Assembly: GCA_020650975.1 (NCBI GenBank)
Contig: JAIPMN010020304.1
Coordinates: 1 to 26,730, forward strand
Source of the DNA: Apostichopus californicus
Lineage: Eukaryota > Echinodermata > Holothuroidea > Aspidochirotida > Stichopodidae
Length of the DNA stretch: 26,730 bases
Reading direction: 5' to 3'
Part shown: one piece after another, positions 1 through 10,166 of the stretch
Numbering within the stretch: the first letter of the stretch is position 1
Layout of the letters: each line of letters opens with the position of its first letter
Program-made: the position numbers and the translations under genes
The notes under the pieces: model-generated
Database searches by the model: none
What the model saw: the letters and a program-made list of their open reading frames with translations, nothing else
Told to the model about the DNA's origin: nothing

Positions 1-390
1 CGTTAATGAGATCGGGTGGGGGATTTGATAAGATATTACTGGGGTGATTACGCAAGTTACAAATAACTAGATAGAATAAGACAACACGAAAAGAAACTCC
101 GTTGGAGTCGAATGTTTACTTACGTAAATTACTTTTAATTTAATAATAAAAATAAATAATTTTTAATTTACGTTTACGTTTACTTACGTTTCAATTAAAA
201 TCAATATATTCATTAACTTCCCAACTGTCACATGAGCTATAAAAATTCCTTGAGAAAATCCTAGACTCATGTAAAAAGTGTCGTTAATGAGATCGGGTGG
301 GGGATTTGATAAGATATTACTGGGGTGATTACGCAAGTTACAAATAACTAGATAGAATAAGACAACACGAAAAGAAACTCCGTTGGAGTC
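1..390. repeat. 109-bp direct repeat, two copies 281 bp apart
   Basis: Bases 1-109 recur without visible change at 282-390; divergence begins right after the shared GTTGGAGTC. The spacer is AT-rich with several TTACGT/ACGTAA steps, and a similar TACGTATTAATACGT palindromic stretch follows the second copy. No coding frame is evident. It may be two units of a tandem array that starts before the window, or the two ends of a small element. Family not recognised. Confidence 0.85.
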
Positions 391-548
391 TTAGTACGTA
401 TTAATACGTTTACTTACGTCATTTAATGATTACATTATCATTTAATTTAAGTGGGTTTGTACTTAAATAAGATATCATAGATTGATATCTAGGCGCGGTA
501 CAGGTACCTTACAATTACCATCAACAAACTAATAAACTGCAAGACATA

Positions 549-767
549 TTATTGAAAGAGGTCGTCGTTATTATCCCCATTATTATATCCCTTAAAATTA
601 TATGTGCAGTTATTATAAAAAGTATTTTTAATAATATATGTTGGCGTGGTAGCAGGGTGACCAGGTCGCTCCATAGAGATATCGCTAATGTTGCCACTAG
701 AGTCGTGGGTACGAACCTCATCAGGTACACCACGGGGGTCACCGGACAGGTGTTCATCGTGGTTTCC
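549..767 (-). CDS. Exon copy A (diverged, possible terminal exon)
   Basis: The acceptor ATCCTTTCAG precedes base 767. The first ~34 codons align with copies B and C (HLSGDPRG, DEV, SGNISDISME), then the sequence changes completely and runs to TAA at 549-551 (73 codons with stop). It is the most diverged copy. The replaced 3' half and missing donor suggest a terminal exon or a decayed copy. Confidence 0.35.
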   Translation of the reverse strand, partial: GNHDEHLSGDPRGVPDEVRTHDSSGNISDISMERPGHPATTPTYIIKNTFYNNCTYNFKGYNNGDNNDDLFQ

Positions 768-1897
768 CTGAAAGGATAAATCAATAAGACACTAGTTATA
801 GAACGTCAAATTAGTGCAAAGACATAAATTAAGTATTATATCGCTTAAGATTGGGAAGATTTGAGGAAAAGAAGAGAATTGACAAGAAAGACGAGTGGAA
901 ATATCTTTAGACCTTTACAAAAAAATAAAGAGTTAAAAAATTGATTGGATCCACATTCCGACCACGTGCTTACAAAATGTGCATACAAAAAGAAGATCAG
1001 TAACAATGAACAGGATTTAAAGGAAGGAACAAAGGGGGGGGGGGGAGGGGAAGAAGAGCAATGTTACTACCGTTATCGTCTTACAATTTTTATGAAAATA
1101 AAATATAATATTAAAGTTGATAACATCATTAGATTTTTAAATTACCAGGGGTTTATCAAGTGGTATAATCTTTACACCAGAGTCATCTTCTAGATCCTCC
1201 ATAGAGGCATCGCTCACGTTATCACTATAGTCGTTGGTAATTACCTCATCGTGTCCACGTTCATGTTCAGCATGGTGTCTCTGAAAGGATAAATAAATAA
1301 GACACTAGTTATAGAACGTCAAATTAGTGCAAAGACATAAATTAAGTATTATATCGCTTAAGATTGGGAAGATTTGAGGAAAAGAAGAGAATTGACAAGA
1401 AAGACGAGTGGAAATATCTTAAGACCTTTACAAAAAATAAAGAGTTAAACAATTGATTGGATCCACATTCCGACCAAGTGCTTACAAAATGTGCATACAA
1501 AAAGAAGATCAGTAACAATGAACAGGATTTAAAGGAAGGAACAAAGGGGGGGGGGGGAGGGGAAGAAGAGCAATGTTACTACCGTTATCGTCTTACAATT
1601 TTTATGAAAATAAAATATAATATTAAAGTTGATAACATCATTAGATTTTTAAATTACCAGGGGTTTATCAAGTGGTATAATCTTTACACCAGAGTCATCT
1701 TCTAGATCCTCCATAGAGGCATCGCTCACGTTATCACTATAGTCGTTGGTAAGTACCTCATCGTGTCCACCAGGGGGGTCGACAGACAGGTGTTGAAGAT
1801 GTTGTCTCTGAAAGGATACGTCAGTAGATGTATTACCTATCGATAGTATATCATCTGATGTCATCTCGTCAACAGGGTGAGCCTTTCGTCTTTCCAT
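549..1897 (-). CDS. Putative three-exon gene for an unrecognised acidic protein, built from reiterated exons
   Basis: Three minus-strand exon-like segments (1658-1897, 1146-1280, 549-767) lie in tandem. Exons 2 and 3 follow near-identical pyrimidine-rich acceptors (ATCCTTTCAG) and exons 1 and 2 end at the same CCCCTG|gtaat donor. All junctions are phase 0, so they join to an open frame of 80+45+72 = 197 residues ending in TAA at 549-551. I chose the ATG at 1897 because it opens the first exon; an acceptor-like CTTTCAAG lies 13 bases upstream, so that exon could instead be internal. The product is rich in Asp, Glu and Ser (for example SDNVSDASMEDLEDDSG) with no signal peptide, membrane span or domain I recognise. 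The introns are near-identical copies, so the exons arose by recent tandem duplication. It may be a fragment of a larger gene or TE-derived. That it is expressed is inference. Confidence 0.4.
1146..1280 (-). CDS. Exon copy B (internal, phase 0-0, 45 codons)
   Basis: The acceptor TTTATCCTTTCAG|AGACACC precedes base 1280 and the donor CCCCTG|gtaattt follows base 1146. It encodes 45 residues sharing the core DEV-TNDYSDNVSDASMED with copy C. A symmetric phase-0 exon can be duplicated without breaking the frame, which fits the array. Confidence 0.45.
1658..1897 (-). CDS. Exon copy C (possible first coding exon)
   Basis: Eighty codons from ATG at 1897 to the donor CCCCTG|gtaatt at 1657/1658. Residues 31-80 correspond to the exon repeated at 1146-1280; the acceptor motif ATCCTTTCAG that starts the other copies lies inside the open frame just before residue 31. 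Residues 1-30 (MERRKAHPVDEMTS...) are unique to this copy. The exon can therefore be read either as a 240-base initial exon or as a 150-base internal exon starting at 1807. Confidence 0.4.
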
Positions 1898-2423
1898 ATT
1901 GGATATTAATCTTGAAAGGATAAATAAATAAGACACTAGTTATAGAACGTAAGTTTAGTGCAAAGACATAAATTAAGTATTATATCGCTTAAGATTGGGA
2001 AGATTTGAGGAAAAGAAGAGAATTGACAAGAAAGAGGAGTGGAAATAACTAAAGACCTTTACAAAAAATAAAGTGTTAAACAATTGATTGGATCCACATT
2101 CCGACCACGTGCTGACAAAATGTTCATACAGAAAGAAGATCAGTAACAATGAAGAGGATTAAAAAGAAGGAAGGAACGAAGGAAGGAACAACCAGGCCAG
2201 CTCTGCAAGGTTTGTGCGAAGTACCATAACACTAGGATCTGTTCAAGTGGATCTCACTTGGCCTAGCCTCTATCCCATGGACCAGGAAACTGGCCCAGGA
2301 AAGCAGCCACTGTACCTTACTGCATCAAGGTCTCTGTATCGACTAGCTATGATTATGAATACGTGAACTAGTCAAGTTCCATGCCTTCAGCTTTATGTTT
2401 TATTTGGCTATTTTCTCTGACAG

Positions 2424-2716
2424 TTTGATGATGACTTCTCACAAATGTACAGTCACCTGTGCTGGGAAGGATGGGTCGTTAATAAGGGTCACCCCAATCA
2501 GTTGGTCTAAAGTTATTGCCTGAGCTGAGGAATGGTGCAAATTATCTGGCCCTCAGTTTGTTGCTCAAGAAGTTCTAGCCACCTACAAAGAACAGCCTGA
2601 CAGCTTTGAGGACATCTTCTACCACCGTGATTGCAATGTGACTTTTACCAACAAAAGAGAAGTTATCAGAGAAAAGAAACAAGAGACGAAATTACCTAAA
2701 CATAAAGCATTTGAAG
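2424..2716 (+). pseudogene. Exon-like fragment of an unrecognised Cys/His-motif protein, broken by one stop
   Basis: An acceptor (ttctctgacag) precedes 2424 and a donor (TTTGAAG|gtaaat) follows 2716. The frame opening at ATG 2428 encodes a short Cys-x3-Cys segment (KCTVTCAGKDG), a Trp-containing stretch, and YHRDC-x3-F-TNK, resembling the C..C..H-x3-C pattern of widespread TE-associated uncharacterised animal proteins. The frame is interrupted by one TGA at 2521-2523 and otherwise stays open for about 95 codons up to the donor. Upstream and downstream exons were not found. It is best read as a pseudogene or TE-derived relic; a sequencing error at the stop would make it a live exon. The family is not named with confidence. 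Confidence 0.4.
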
Positions 2717-4424
2717 GTAAATAGTTTGTAAAAATGCATTTTCTTTCAAGTTAAAGGTATGCTGTATTGATCCCAAATATGTCAGATTTTCAAATATCCT
2801 TTGGTCAAAATTCTGTTTTCTATTATCACGCTGGGGGGTAATTTACCTGACCAGGACATTAAGTCATCTTGTGTGCTCATGTAATATGTGTGAGAACAAA
2901 TCAGAAAGTAAAGACCTTCAGGGAAGGATTTTTTGAAAACATCTAGTAATTATAGCATGCTATAATTTGGGGCCAATACAGACTTCATTTAAGCAGTTAT
3001 GACATACAGAAACATGTCAATAGACATGTACAGATTGTTTTAATGATGTGATGTAACACTTCTTGGATCAATTCACTTGTTGGAACTGTAAAAGCTCATT
3101 TCCATTGTATACAATGTAATTGAACTGCTTGAATTAACATTGGTATGTGAATACGAGGTAAATAAGTACTGCATACTTCTAAAAGACTTAGGGTGAGCAA
3201 AAGGGCCTTTTATTGTTTTATTCCCAGATTTTCTTTTTATGCATAATCCTGGTAAATATCCTGTCTTGAAGGTATTTGCCTCTTAGGCATGATTTTGTTA
3301 AATGGGTTTACCTGACTACACAGGAAATTGAAGAATTCTTAGAAATCTTGCAGTGCAGTTTAATATGATATTTGAAAACAATAAGAGAAATGAAGGAAGT
3401 CATATAAGACCATGAGACATCTTGTTATCATATTTGTCCTCTATCTCATAACAAAATGTAACATAGCATATTACATCATGTTTCTTTGCATGTCAGAGAT
3501 TAAATGAGGTTAGTTTGTTATGACTATCAACAAAAAAGGATGCTAAATAATCAGTTTAGCTTTAATCTGTTAGAAGGATGGCATAATTGAAATTGATAAA
3601 GATCAGTTTTATGTTTCTAAATTGAGTGAGCTTTCACTGTGCTATGTGCATCCTGTCATTTCTAAGACAAAAAGTATTTTCTGTTCAACGTATAGTCAGT
3701 GCTTGTTGGGCCCACATAAATAAAATATGAGCTGTCACTCACAGACATCTCTGAAAAGGAATTGTTCCAACGATACATTGTGCAGGTAACATACTAATGA
3801 AAGAATGTCCTGGAAAGTTTTATTGACTTCAATCTACATCTATTCTACAGGAAGTTCATATACACATGTAGAGTACTGAAGTTTAAGTTCTCATCTTTAT
3901 TCATTATCTGGCTGCCTCCTGCAGTCAGTTGGGACAATTTCCTTATGCTAATACCTCTCTAAACTGTGCTCCAATATCATGCTCTCAAAGCACTTGTATT
4001 GACAGTACAAACAGTTCCTAACAATACAGTATAGAAAAAAATATCCCAACTGGGTGCCTCCTGGTGGAAGTAATATATATTCATGAGGTTGTGCATAATA
4101 AGCCCTAAAGCGTTGTAACTATTTGTCCTCATACAGCCTTTCCCCACAGTTACTAGTTCGCCCCATAAAGCTAGGCCACTGTTTTGTTCTTCCTTTCTTA
4201 ATTGTTGTATATAAGTAAACCTCAAAAGCTCTTTCCTTAGCTTCTGTAACTTAACATACTTCAAATAAGGATTTAAACTATGAATTTATTGAGTACGTTG
4301 GGTGTTTACTATGTATTCATACGCCCAGCGAGGGTCATATTGGTTGGGTGCTACTTCCTGCCCAAGCCAAGCTGCTCCTCCACGCCAGCTGTCAAATGTA
4401 GCAGATGATTCAGCTCAACACCAA
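2717..4424. other. No recognisable feature
   Basis: AT-rich sequence with no convincing exon, repeat pair or RNA gene seen on either strand. The open stretch at 3977-4264 on the minus strand lacks splice sites and any family signal. Confidence 0.6.
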
Positions 4425-4466
4425 GCTTCTCGGCCTTTTGGCTAAGATCATGTGTAGTTTCTTTTC
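4425..4466 (+). ncRNA. U2 snRNA 5'-end fragment (pseudogene or SINE head)
   Basis: Forty-two bases match the universally conserved first part of U2 snRNA, beginning GCTTCTCGGCC and running through the branch-point-recognition region GTGTAGT, with about three differences from the consensus. Similarity stops abruptly; the following bases form a small hairpin (CCCTTTCGAAGGG) unlike U2 stem-loops II-IV. No Sm site or snRNA promoter is recognisable. It is therefore a truncated retrocopy or the head of a U2-derived SINE, not a functional gene. A minus-strand open frame across it is an artefact of this RNA. Confidence 0.8.
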
Positions 4467-7366
4467 CCTTTCGAAGGGAATGGTGATTGTCACCGATAAC
4501 CCCTGGGACAATTTTGGGTCTGCTAAATTTTCGGAATACTAGGGTGTTTACGTCCGTACGATGCAAAATGCAACAATTAAACAAAAGATCAATATTAGTT
4601 ATGACAATGACGAATTTAATGACCAATAATAAAAATGTCGGACTTATACAATTATAGCAACATGATTACTTACATTACTTAATGATAAAATACTTCGGTT
4701 TAGGTTCAGCTAATAAGGTCATTCCATAATCGTAACAACGTGATGTTAACTGTTATTACTATGTAAATGCCCGCTTGGACAAATTACTATAGTGTACTGT
4801 TGACGGCCCTAAAATCTGCCCAAACTTCCAGAGACCATGTAGGACACACCAGTCGGCTTAGCAGGCCATTCGCGGTAGTTATACGGTATCCAGAAAACTT
4901 TTGGAGTGACCAGGATCCACATATTCACAACAGAGTGACCTACGTGCCCGGTTCAGTTGGGATAATTGGGTCTGACTTGGTGTGTGTTTTGTTGTCTACC
5001 AGGGACTGGATTAGGGTTAGGAGCCTTAACTGCATGTGGGGTCTACTATCTAGGAGCCCTCACTGCTCTTGGCTAGGAACCCAGGCTGCTTGCCATTTCA
5101 AATGGCAACCAATATCCTCAGGAAACAGACAGTAGGACTGGCATGGAGGATGTACTGACAGCACTGGTGTAAATTAACTTATCTCCCTCTAGATCTTGTA
5201 ACTTTTTCCCCCTATTCAATGACGCCACTTGCTCAACGATATAGCTTTGGAAGCATTTGGATAACAGGGTAGATAGTAAACTACACACAGTCATGAAGTT
5301 TGTATGACAACATGCTCACAACCAGATGTGGTTTGAGTCCTTTTAAATGAACACCAACAGTTATTCACTAAAATTGATACCATGCCTCCCACATGTGGTT
5401 CTTTACAACTTATTCAACTTTGAAATTCAGATACAAGCAAGTTATTTCACCATCAAGCATATCCCTATTGAAGTTTTGCAATATCTATTTGGCCCTATAT
5501 TGGTTACATAACATGTTATAATACATAGCCTTATACATCTATAACTACGAAGAGTTTTACAAGCCATGAACATTTAATAGTCAACCTACGGGAGATTTAA
5601 ATTTCCATACAACTTGTGACAGTGATACACACCCGGCGATGATCACACAGTCACAGTCCCGATGCAAGGGGATCTGTGAGCGGATCAGTCGTTCGGTAGT
5701 TTGGTTTTCGTTCCCCGAGTGCTTTCTTTTAGATTTTAAGAAAAGTTTTCACCATTTTATAGAAGGAATTTACCATTGTTGACCATTTTTGGTGAGTTCA
5801 TATACATTTTACTTAATTAGAGGTAGTTTGAGAGTTAATTAAGTGATACTTTAATGTTTAGAGTGTATCTTTGATATGTAGAATTTACTGTACTGGAGGC
5901 ATGATTTACTGTTTATTGAATTAGTACAGGTACCCGATGTGCTACATTACTTTCGTAAAGCTTTGTATACATAAATTAAGAATCACTTCATTTCATGTAT
6001 TTTGGAGGCATGTGTAAGTTAATTATGATAACTGTTTATGTATCATTATTATTTTACCTACTTGCATCCATTACTTGTGAGAGGTAAATAGTGTAATTTT
6101 AAAGAACTCAAGGTATTGCAGGCCACATGTGTTACTTGAGAACAAAGGATTTGAGCCTAGGCATGTGTGCAATGGTCCCACTGTTTGCAATAGTACAGTG
6201 TAGTGTAGTCTACAGGGGAAAGTAAATTTATGTAATGGCTTAATTATTCTTCTATTCAATCATATAATTTTATATTTTGTTAAGGTTGCACTAAGATCAT
6301 TTATACTGTTCTGCACTGTTCATTTACAATACACGATAAGTGACAATTTAGCAAGTAATATGGATTTGCAGTTCGGATTTCAAATTATTTTGTACATACA
6401 TTTTATAAGGTTCATCACTTTTGTTGACATAGGTATCTATGTATGGAGTCTGGAAGTAAGATGGTCAAAAGTTGATGTCAGTAGCCCCCCTGTAAATTGT
6501 TTCGTAATTGGTTTGGTGAGTAATGGCGATGCTGTATACTAATGTTATTTCTTTAATGGTAATGAAATTGAAGCGTTGAATGATTGTATTTTCTCTTTCA
6601 TTTTCTACTAAACTGTAGAAGTGCGGTTTATCTTGATTGGCATTTCTACATTGTTAACGCAATGTGTGCCATCATTTCTTCATTTAATATCTATATTCTA
6701 AATTTCTTGATTTTGTTTATTTCTCCGAATTATAGTAATACCAAGTCAAGTGAAAACATTCCATTAGTTGTAATGTGTTCCTTGTAGTTACAGGGTATAT
6801 GATTTATATGTTCAGTAAGGATTCGTCACTCATTTTGTTCACCTTCATTGATGGTTTGCTATTTTTACAATTATTTCACATGAATTCTTATATTGGGAAT
6901 GTTTTCGTTGCCACTGTGGTATTTGAAAAAAGTATTGATCCAGTGTGTGCATATTGACGTATGAGTGAGTAAGTCTACCGTTGCAGGAGTACTGTTTTAA
7001 TTCCATACTACCTTATTGTATCATGTTGTTTTTCTCATATCACTTTCAGGAGCTGTTTTTGTTTACTTTATTCGTTGGTTCAAATGCCTCAGTCCGAGTT
7101 AAATAGAAAAGAAAACTCAAGAACACCAAGGAGATTAATATCGGAAATATAAACTGTGAACTTTCTAAACACACAGCCACATTAAAGTATTGTATGTTTG
7201 TAAAATACGTAAAGTCAGAGACATTTTGAGCATCATCTTTTCTTTTATTATCGCCTGCATTATTTTCATGTTTTACCATCAGAGAAAAAAATGTTATTGT
7301 TTCCCATTCCTTATTTCACAAGACATGAAGTATCGATGTTAACACTCTAAGAGGATTGTTCCATTT
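4467..7366. other. No recognisable gene; possible decayed LTR-element interior toward the right
   Basis: An open frame at 4767-5135 has no family resemblance or splice structure. From ~5640 a less AT-rich stretch (GATCTGTGAGCGGATCAGTC) precedes a donor-like TTTTTG|gtgagtt near 5791. The interval 5800-7366 is AT-rich with short hydrophobic open stretches and no gag, protease or integrase motif. Part of it could belong to the element whose 3' LTR follows. Confidence 0.4.
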
Positions 7367-7555
7367 TAACTAAAAGGGGAGGGATGTAATGTTTTGATTA
7401 GTATACTAAAAGTAAATACTGCCCTCTGGTGTATATAATAAATAATGTTCATGCATCACGTATAAGACACAGATAGGTTGTCAACAAAGAAGACAGAATA
7501 AAATCCATCGTTATCATAAACATCGTTTGTCTATCTACTATCTTGAAACATCACA
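7367..7555 (+). mobile_element. Polypurine tract plus 3' LTR of an LTR retrotransposon (Ty3/Gypsy-type)
   Basis: A purine tract (AAAAGGGGAGGGA, ending at 7384) lies directly against TGTAATG, the arrangement that primes plus-strand synthesis next to a 3' LTR. The LTR runs from TG at 7385 to CA at about 7553-7555 (~170 bp). It contains a TATA-like TATATAATAA near 7432 and an AATAAA near 7497. The 5' LTR and primer-binding site were not found and the upstream sequence has no recognisable pol, so the element is truncated, decayed or non-autonomous. Assignment to Ty3/Gypsy rests on tract and LTR style only. Confidence 0.55.
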
Positions 7556-7964
7556 GTCATCATAACAGCATTGAATATTCTATGATAACATATTTCACGG
7601 GTGTATGTATCTTTCGACCATAAATGATTTCATACAAGCTCTGTAATGTTTCTTAAACAGCTCAGTATTGGACAAATTTCAAATTTGGTGGGCTTATTGT
7701 TCTTGAAAAGACCCTTCATAGGAATTGTTTTATATATCTCTACTAGCCCACCCTGACTATTAAAAGAAACTTCCAAATTCATCATAGCCTTATATGGGCA
7801 TCTAATCGGCACAGCTTTTGTCACTGCCAAACAAGCAGACAACCAAACCTAATATATCAAATTGTACTCATTTTCACTCAAATGAAGTAGCTACAATAAA
7901 AGTGGGCAAAATCCAAAAACTAAGCACTTTTTTTTTGCATATGGAAAACGGCCTATATTAAGGT

Positions 7965-8828
7965 ATTTATTAGTAGGATGATCCTGTGAAGTATTCTTTA
8001 TTGAAACCACCTTAGTTGCACGTCATTTGTACAAAGAAAAGGAAATGAGCAGTATAAAGACCAAGAATCCTCTAAAACAGTCAGGGTTTCACACCATTTT
8101 GTATAAGATTTGTTTAATGCTTGTCGAGTTCAGCATTCTATCATAGACAGACTTGCAGCACAAGCTGCTATCACAAAGTGTAACATTAACAAATCTATTT
8201 ACTAGATTTTCAAGCTTATGATCTATAATTTAAAAACAATCATTGCAGGGTCTTATTGCAGCAATTCTACCATAATAATCAAAGTTACACGCAACAGAAA
8301 AACTGTAACAAAGAGGTCAAAGATTATAGGAAGAACCTTTCTCATTTCTCAAATCATTGATAACAAAATGTCCTTTCTGAAACCAGTGGCGACAGCATAC
8401 AGGCTTATTATCAACCAAGATAGAGCTATTGTTTCCAATTGGCTGGCTAAGAATTAAACTATTATTCTTAACGAGTCAAATTATGAAAGAAACAAAAGGC
8501 TGGCTAAAACATATCTTTCCACGCAAGTTGTTTTAAGAGCTAATACATGTGTCGAAATATCGATAATTTTTAGCCCACAATCTGAATAATTACCAACAAT
8601 TTGTTTTCTACTAATACGGTCATGCTTGTTTTTCCAAATAAATTTACAAAACAAAGAACTTATCTTTCTAAAAAAACTTTCTTCTGGTGAGCTGGATTTG
8701 TGTATCCTATAAGCTAACTCTTTTTCTAAACCCTGATTACAGAGATGAGTATTTTCATTAAAGAGTATCAAAGCCCATTTGTGGAAAGTGTCAGCCTGAT
8801 AAGGGTAAGTGGGGGTAGTAATCGACAA
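7965..8828 (-). mobile_element. Decayed non-LTR retrotransposon (L1/Tx1-like), ORF2 C-terminal region
   Basis: The minus-strand frame 8828-8481 ends with FCKFIWKNKHDRISRKQ, a GLKIIDI stretch and ALKTT-VERYV, the post-reverse-transcriptase segment typical of L1-clade ORF2. After a stop and frameshift the similarity continues in another frame (HWFQKGHFVINDL, near 8400-8330) and again near 8030-7970 (LRWFQ-stop-RILHRI). At least two frame changes and several stops show a dead copy. The reverse-transcriptase core and endonuclease are absent; the fragment is cut at ~8828, where a separate repeat begins. Confidence 0.75.
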
Positions 8829-9207
8829 ATGGCTCTAGTCTTACTGAATAGTTGTATCCGTTCAATTAGTATAGTAATAGTCAGCGATACTTACCGTACA
8901 TAATATAAAACGTATTGTACCACAGTCAATGAGGAAAAAATAGCCTACACAGTGCTTTGTCTCTGCAAATTGTGACGCAGCTGAAATTATTTCATTTTGA
9001 AATCCATTTTATGTACCCAATCCGTACAAGGAAAGATGTTTCTAAGTTGATCTTTTAACCAGAAATTGTACTAAACATACAAACATACAAACTTAATTGG
9101 GGGTAGTAATCGACAAATGGTAAACTAGACGGTTTCCTCTAGTCTTACTGAATAGTTGTATCCGTTCAATTCGTAAGTATAGTATCAGTCAACGATACTT
9201 ACCGAAA
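8813..9207. repeat. ~90-110 bp direct repeat pair
   Basis: The block beginning GGGGGTAGTAATCGACAAATGG and ending GATACTTACCG occurs at about 8813-8895 and 9099-9204. The second copy carries an extra ~17 bases (TAAACTAGACGGTTTCC) and small indels. The first copy abuts the truncated LINE. Confidence 0.85.
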
Positions 9208-9464
9208 TGGTTTTACGATTCATTCTTAACGATCCAAGTAAAAACAATTTTCCATATTTCTTTTAAGAAAAGTATCCGGAAAAAGGAAAGCTTGGATAAT
9301 CTTTGTATGCAGTTTTTTTCGCATTGGGTGATGAATTAAGTTTAACCAAACAGTGCATTGCTATATAGGCCTATACTAAGTCTTCATTCGGACCTGTAAC
9401 TTTTTTTTTATTTTTATGATTTGCAACTTTACAGATAAAAAAATGATACAGATAACAGATAAAA

Positions 9465-9508
9465 CAATATATCTTAACTGTACTTACAATATATCTTAAC
9501 TGTACTTA
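9465..9508. repeat. 22-bp tandem duplication
   Basis: A 22-base unit (ATATCTTAACTGTACTTAC core) occurs twice in tandem. A related stretch (TAATTGTACTTACGGAACTCTC) recurs near 12773, so this is part of a dispersed repeat family. Confidence 0.7.
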
Positions 9509-9654
9509 CGAAAATCTCTGGGAGACCGATCTTTCGAAACATATAAGTTACTTTATGTTTATACACTTCCAATATATCATATATACTAAAGTAGATTGAT
9601 CGTTGCGCATGTATGTTGCAAAGTGGCCATTCTCGAAAGTTCTAAAGTCCTTTA

Positions 9655-9764
9655 TTTTTATGGTATCAACCATTAAATATATAAATGTATAATATATATA
9701 TATAAACCTATAAATATATATATAAATATATAACCATTAAGTATATTTATGGTATCAACCATTC
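9655..9764. repeat. AT-rich microsatellite flanked by an 18-bp direct repeat
   Basis: TTTATGGTATCAACCATT occurs at about 9657 and again at about 9747, enclosing ~70 bp of TA/TATATAAA sequence. A GAAAATTGAAAATTGAAA tandem follows at ~9775-9803. No coding content. Confidence 0.8.
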
Positions 9765-9986
9765 TGCCAAGTCGAAAATTGAAAATTGAAAAATTGAAAA
9801 TTGATTAATCGTCTTCGACGTTTGAAACTTTGTTTGCTCGAAAAATTTTCGATTCGCATGACGTCATGTGACGTTATGTTAGGAACACGAGTTGTTGTAT
9901 GTATGTATGTATGTATTTTTGATCCTCCTGCAAACAGGAACTCGCGAAGAATCTTCATTGGCTTATCAAAGCCGCAAGCTGACCGA

Positions 9987-10138
9987 AGTCCGTCTCTTAC
10001 ATTCATATTTAACGTCCATGATTATGAATTGTTAATTGTCAACAACTCTGTAACTGGACGACATACATTAATCTGGGAGTGACTCGAACCGGGACCTTAT
10101 GATTGAAAGGCACCGGCGTTAACCACTGAGCTAATTAC
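9987..10138 (-). mobile_element. tRNA-derived SINE, copy 1
   Basis: On the minus strand an A-box-like TAGCTCAGTGGTTAACG (near 10130) and a B-box GGTTCGAGTCA (near 10090) mark a tRNA-derived head. A ~85-bp tRNA-unrelated body runs to about 9987. It is homologous over its whole length to 14024-14179. This copy lacks the clean acceptor stem seen in the second copy. Confidence 0.75.
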
Positions 10139-10166
10139 AAAACAAATCAGAATAATGTTGGATTGC

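Larger units (their letters stand above)
780..2160. repeat. Tandem array of ~512-bp exon/intron modules
   Basis: A ~240-bp intronic block recurs three times: about 780-1070, 1292-1585 and 1926-2160. Copies 1 and 2 are exactly 512 bp apart and differ at only a few bases. Copy 3 is further away because exon copy C is longer, and it diverges at ~2160 into a GAAG-rich microsatellite. Copies 1 and 2 carry a 12-G run followed by AGGGG (1034-1050 and 1546-1562). The near identity of intron DNA implies recent duplication or gene conversion. Confidence 0.9.

Noticed and set aside
945..1705. Two near-identical 82-codon plus-strand open frames (945-1193, 1457-1705)
   Set aside because: They need a TTG start, lie antisense to the minus-strand exon array and run through intronic poly-G; they are shadows of the tandem repeat.
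4351..4626. 91-codon minus-strand open frame
   Set aside because: Its most protein-like part is the reverse complement of the U2 snRNA fragment.
5013..5026. Telomere-like TTAGGG
   Set aside because: Only one or two degenerate units; not an array.
4767..5135. 122-codon plus-strand open frame
   Set aside because: No recognisable domain, no splice sites, and composition like the surroundings; an open frame of this length is plausible by chance.
6360..6957. Three consecutive hydrophobic plus-strand open frames, considered as envelope-like or membrane protein
   Set aside because: They are in AT-rich DNA where Phe/Ile/Leu-rich frames arise by chance; no motif or splice structure links them.
7630..7849. 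Minus-strand open segment ending near ILSCLRNITELV, with an AG before and a GT after
   Set aside because: Splice-site matches are weak and I recognise no family; not enough to call an exon.
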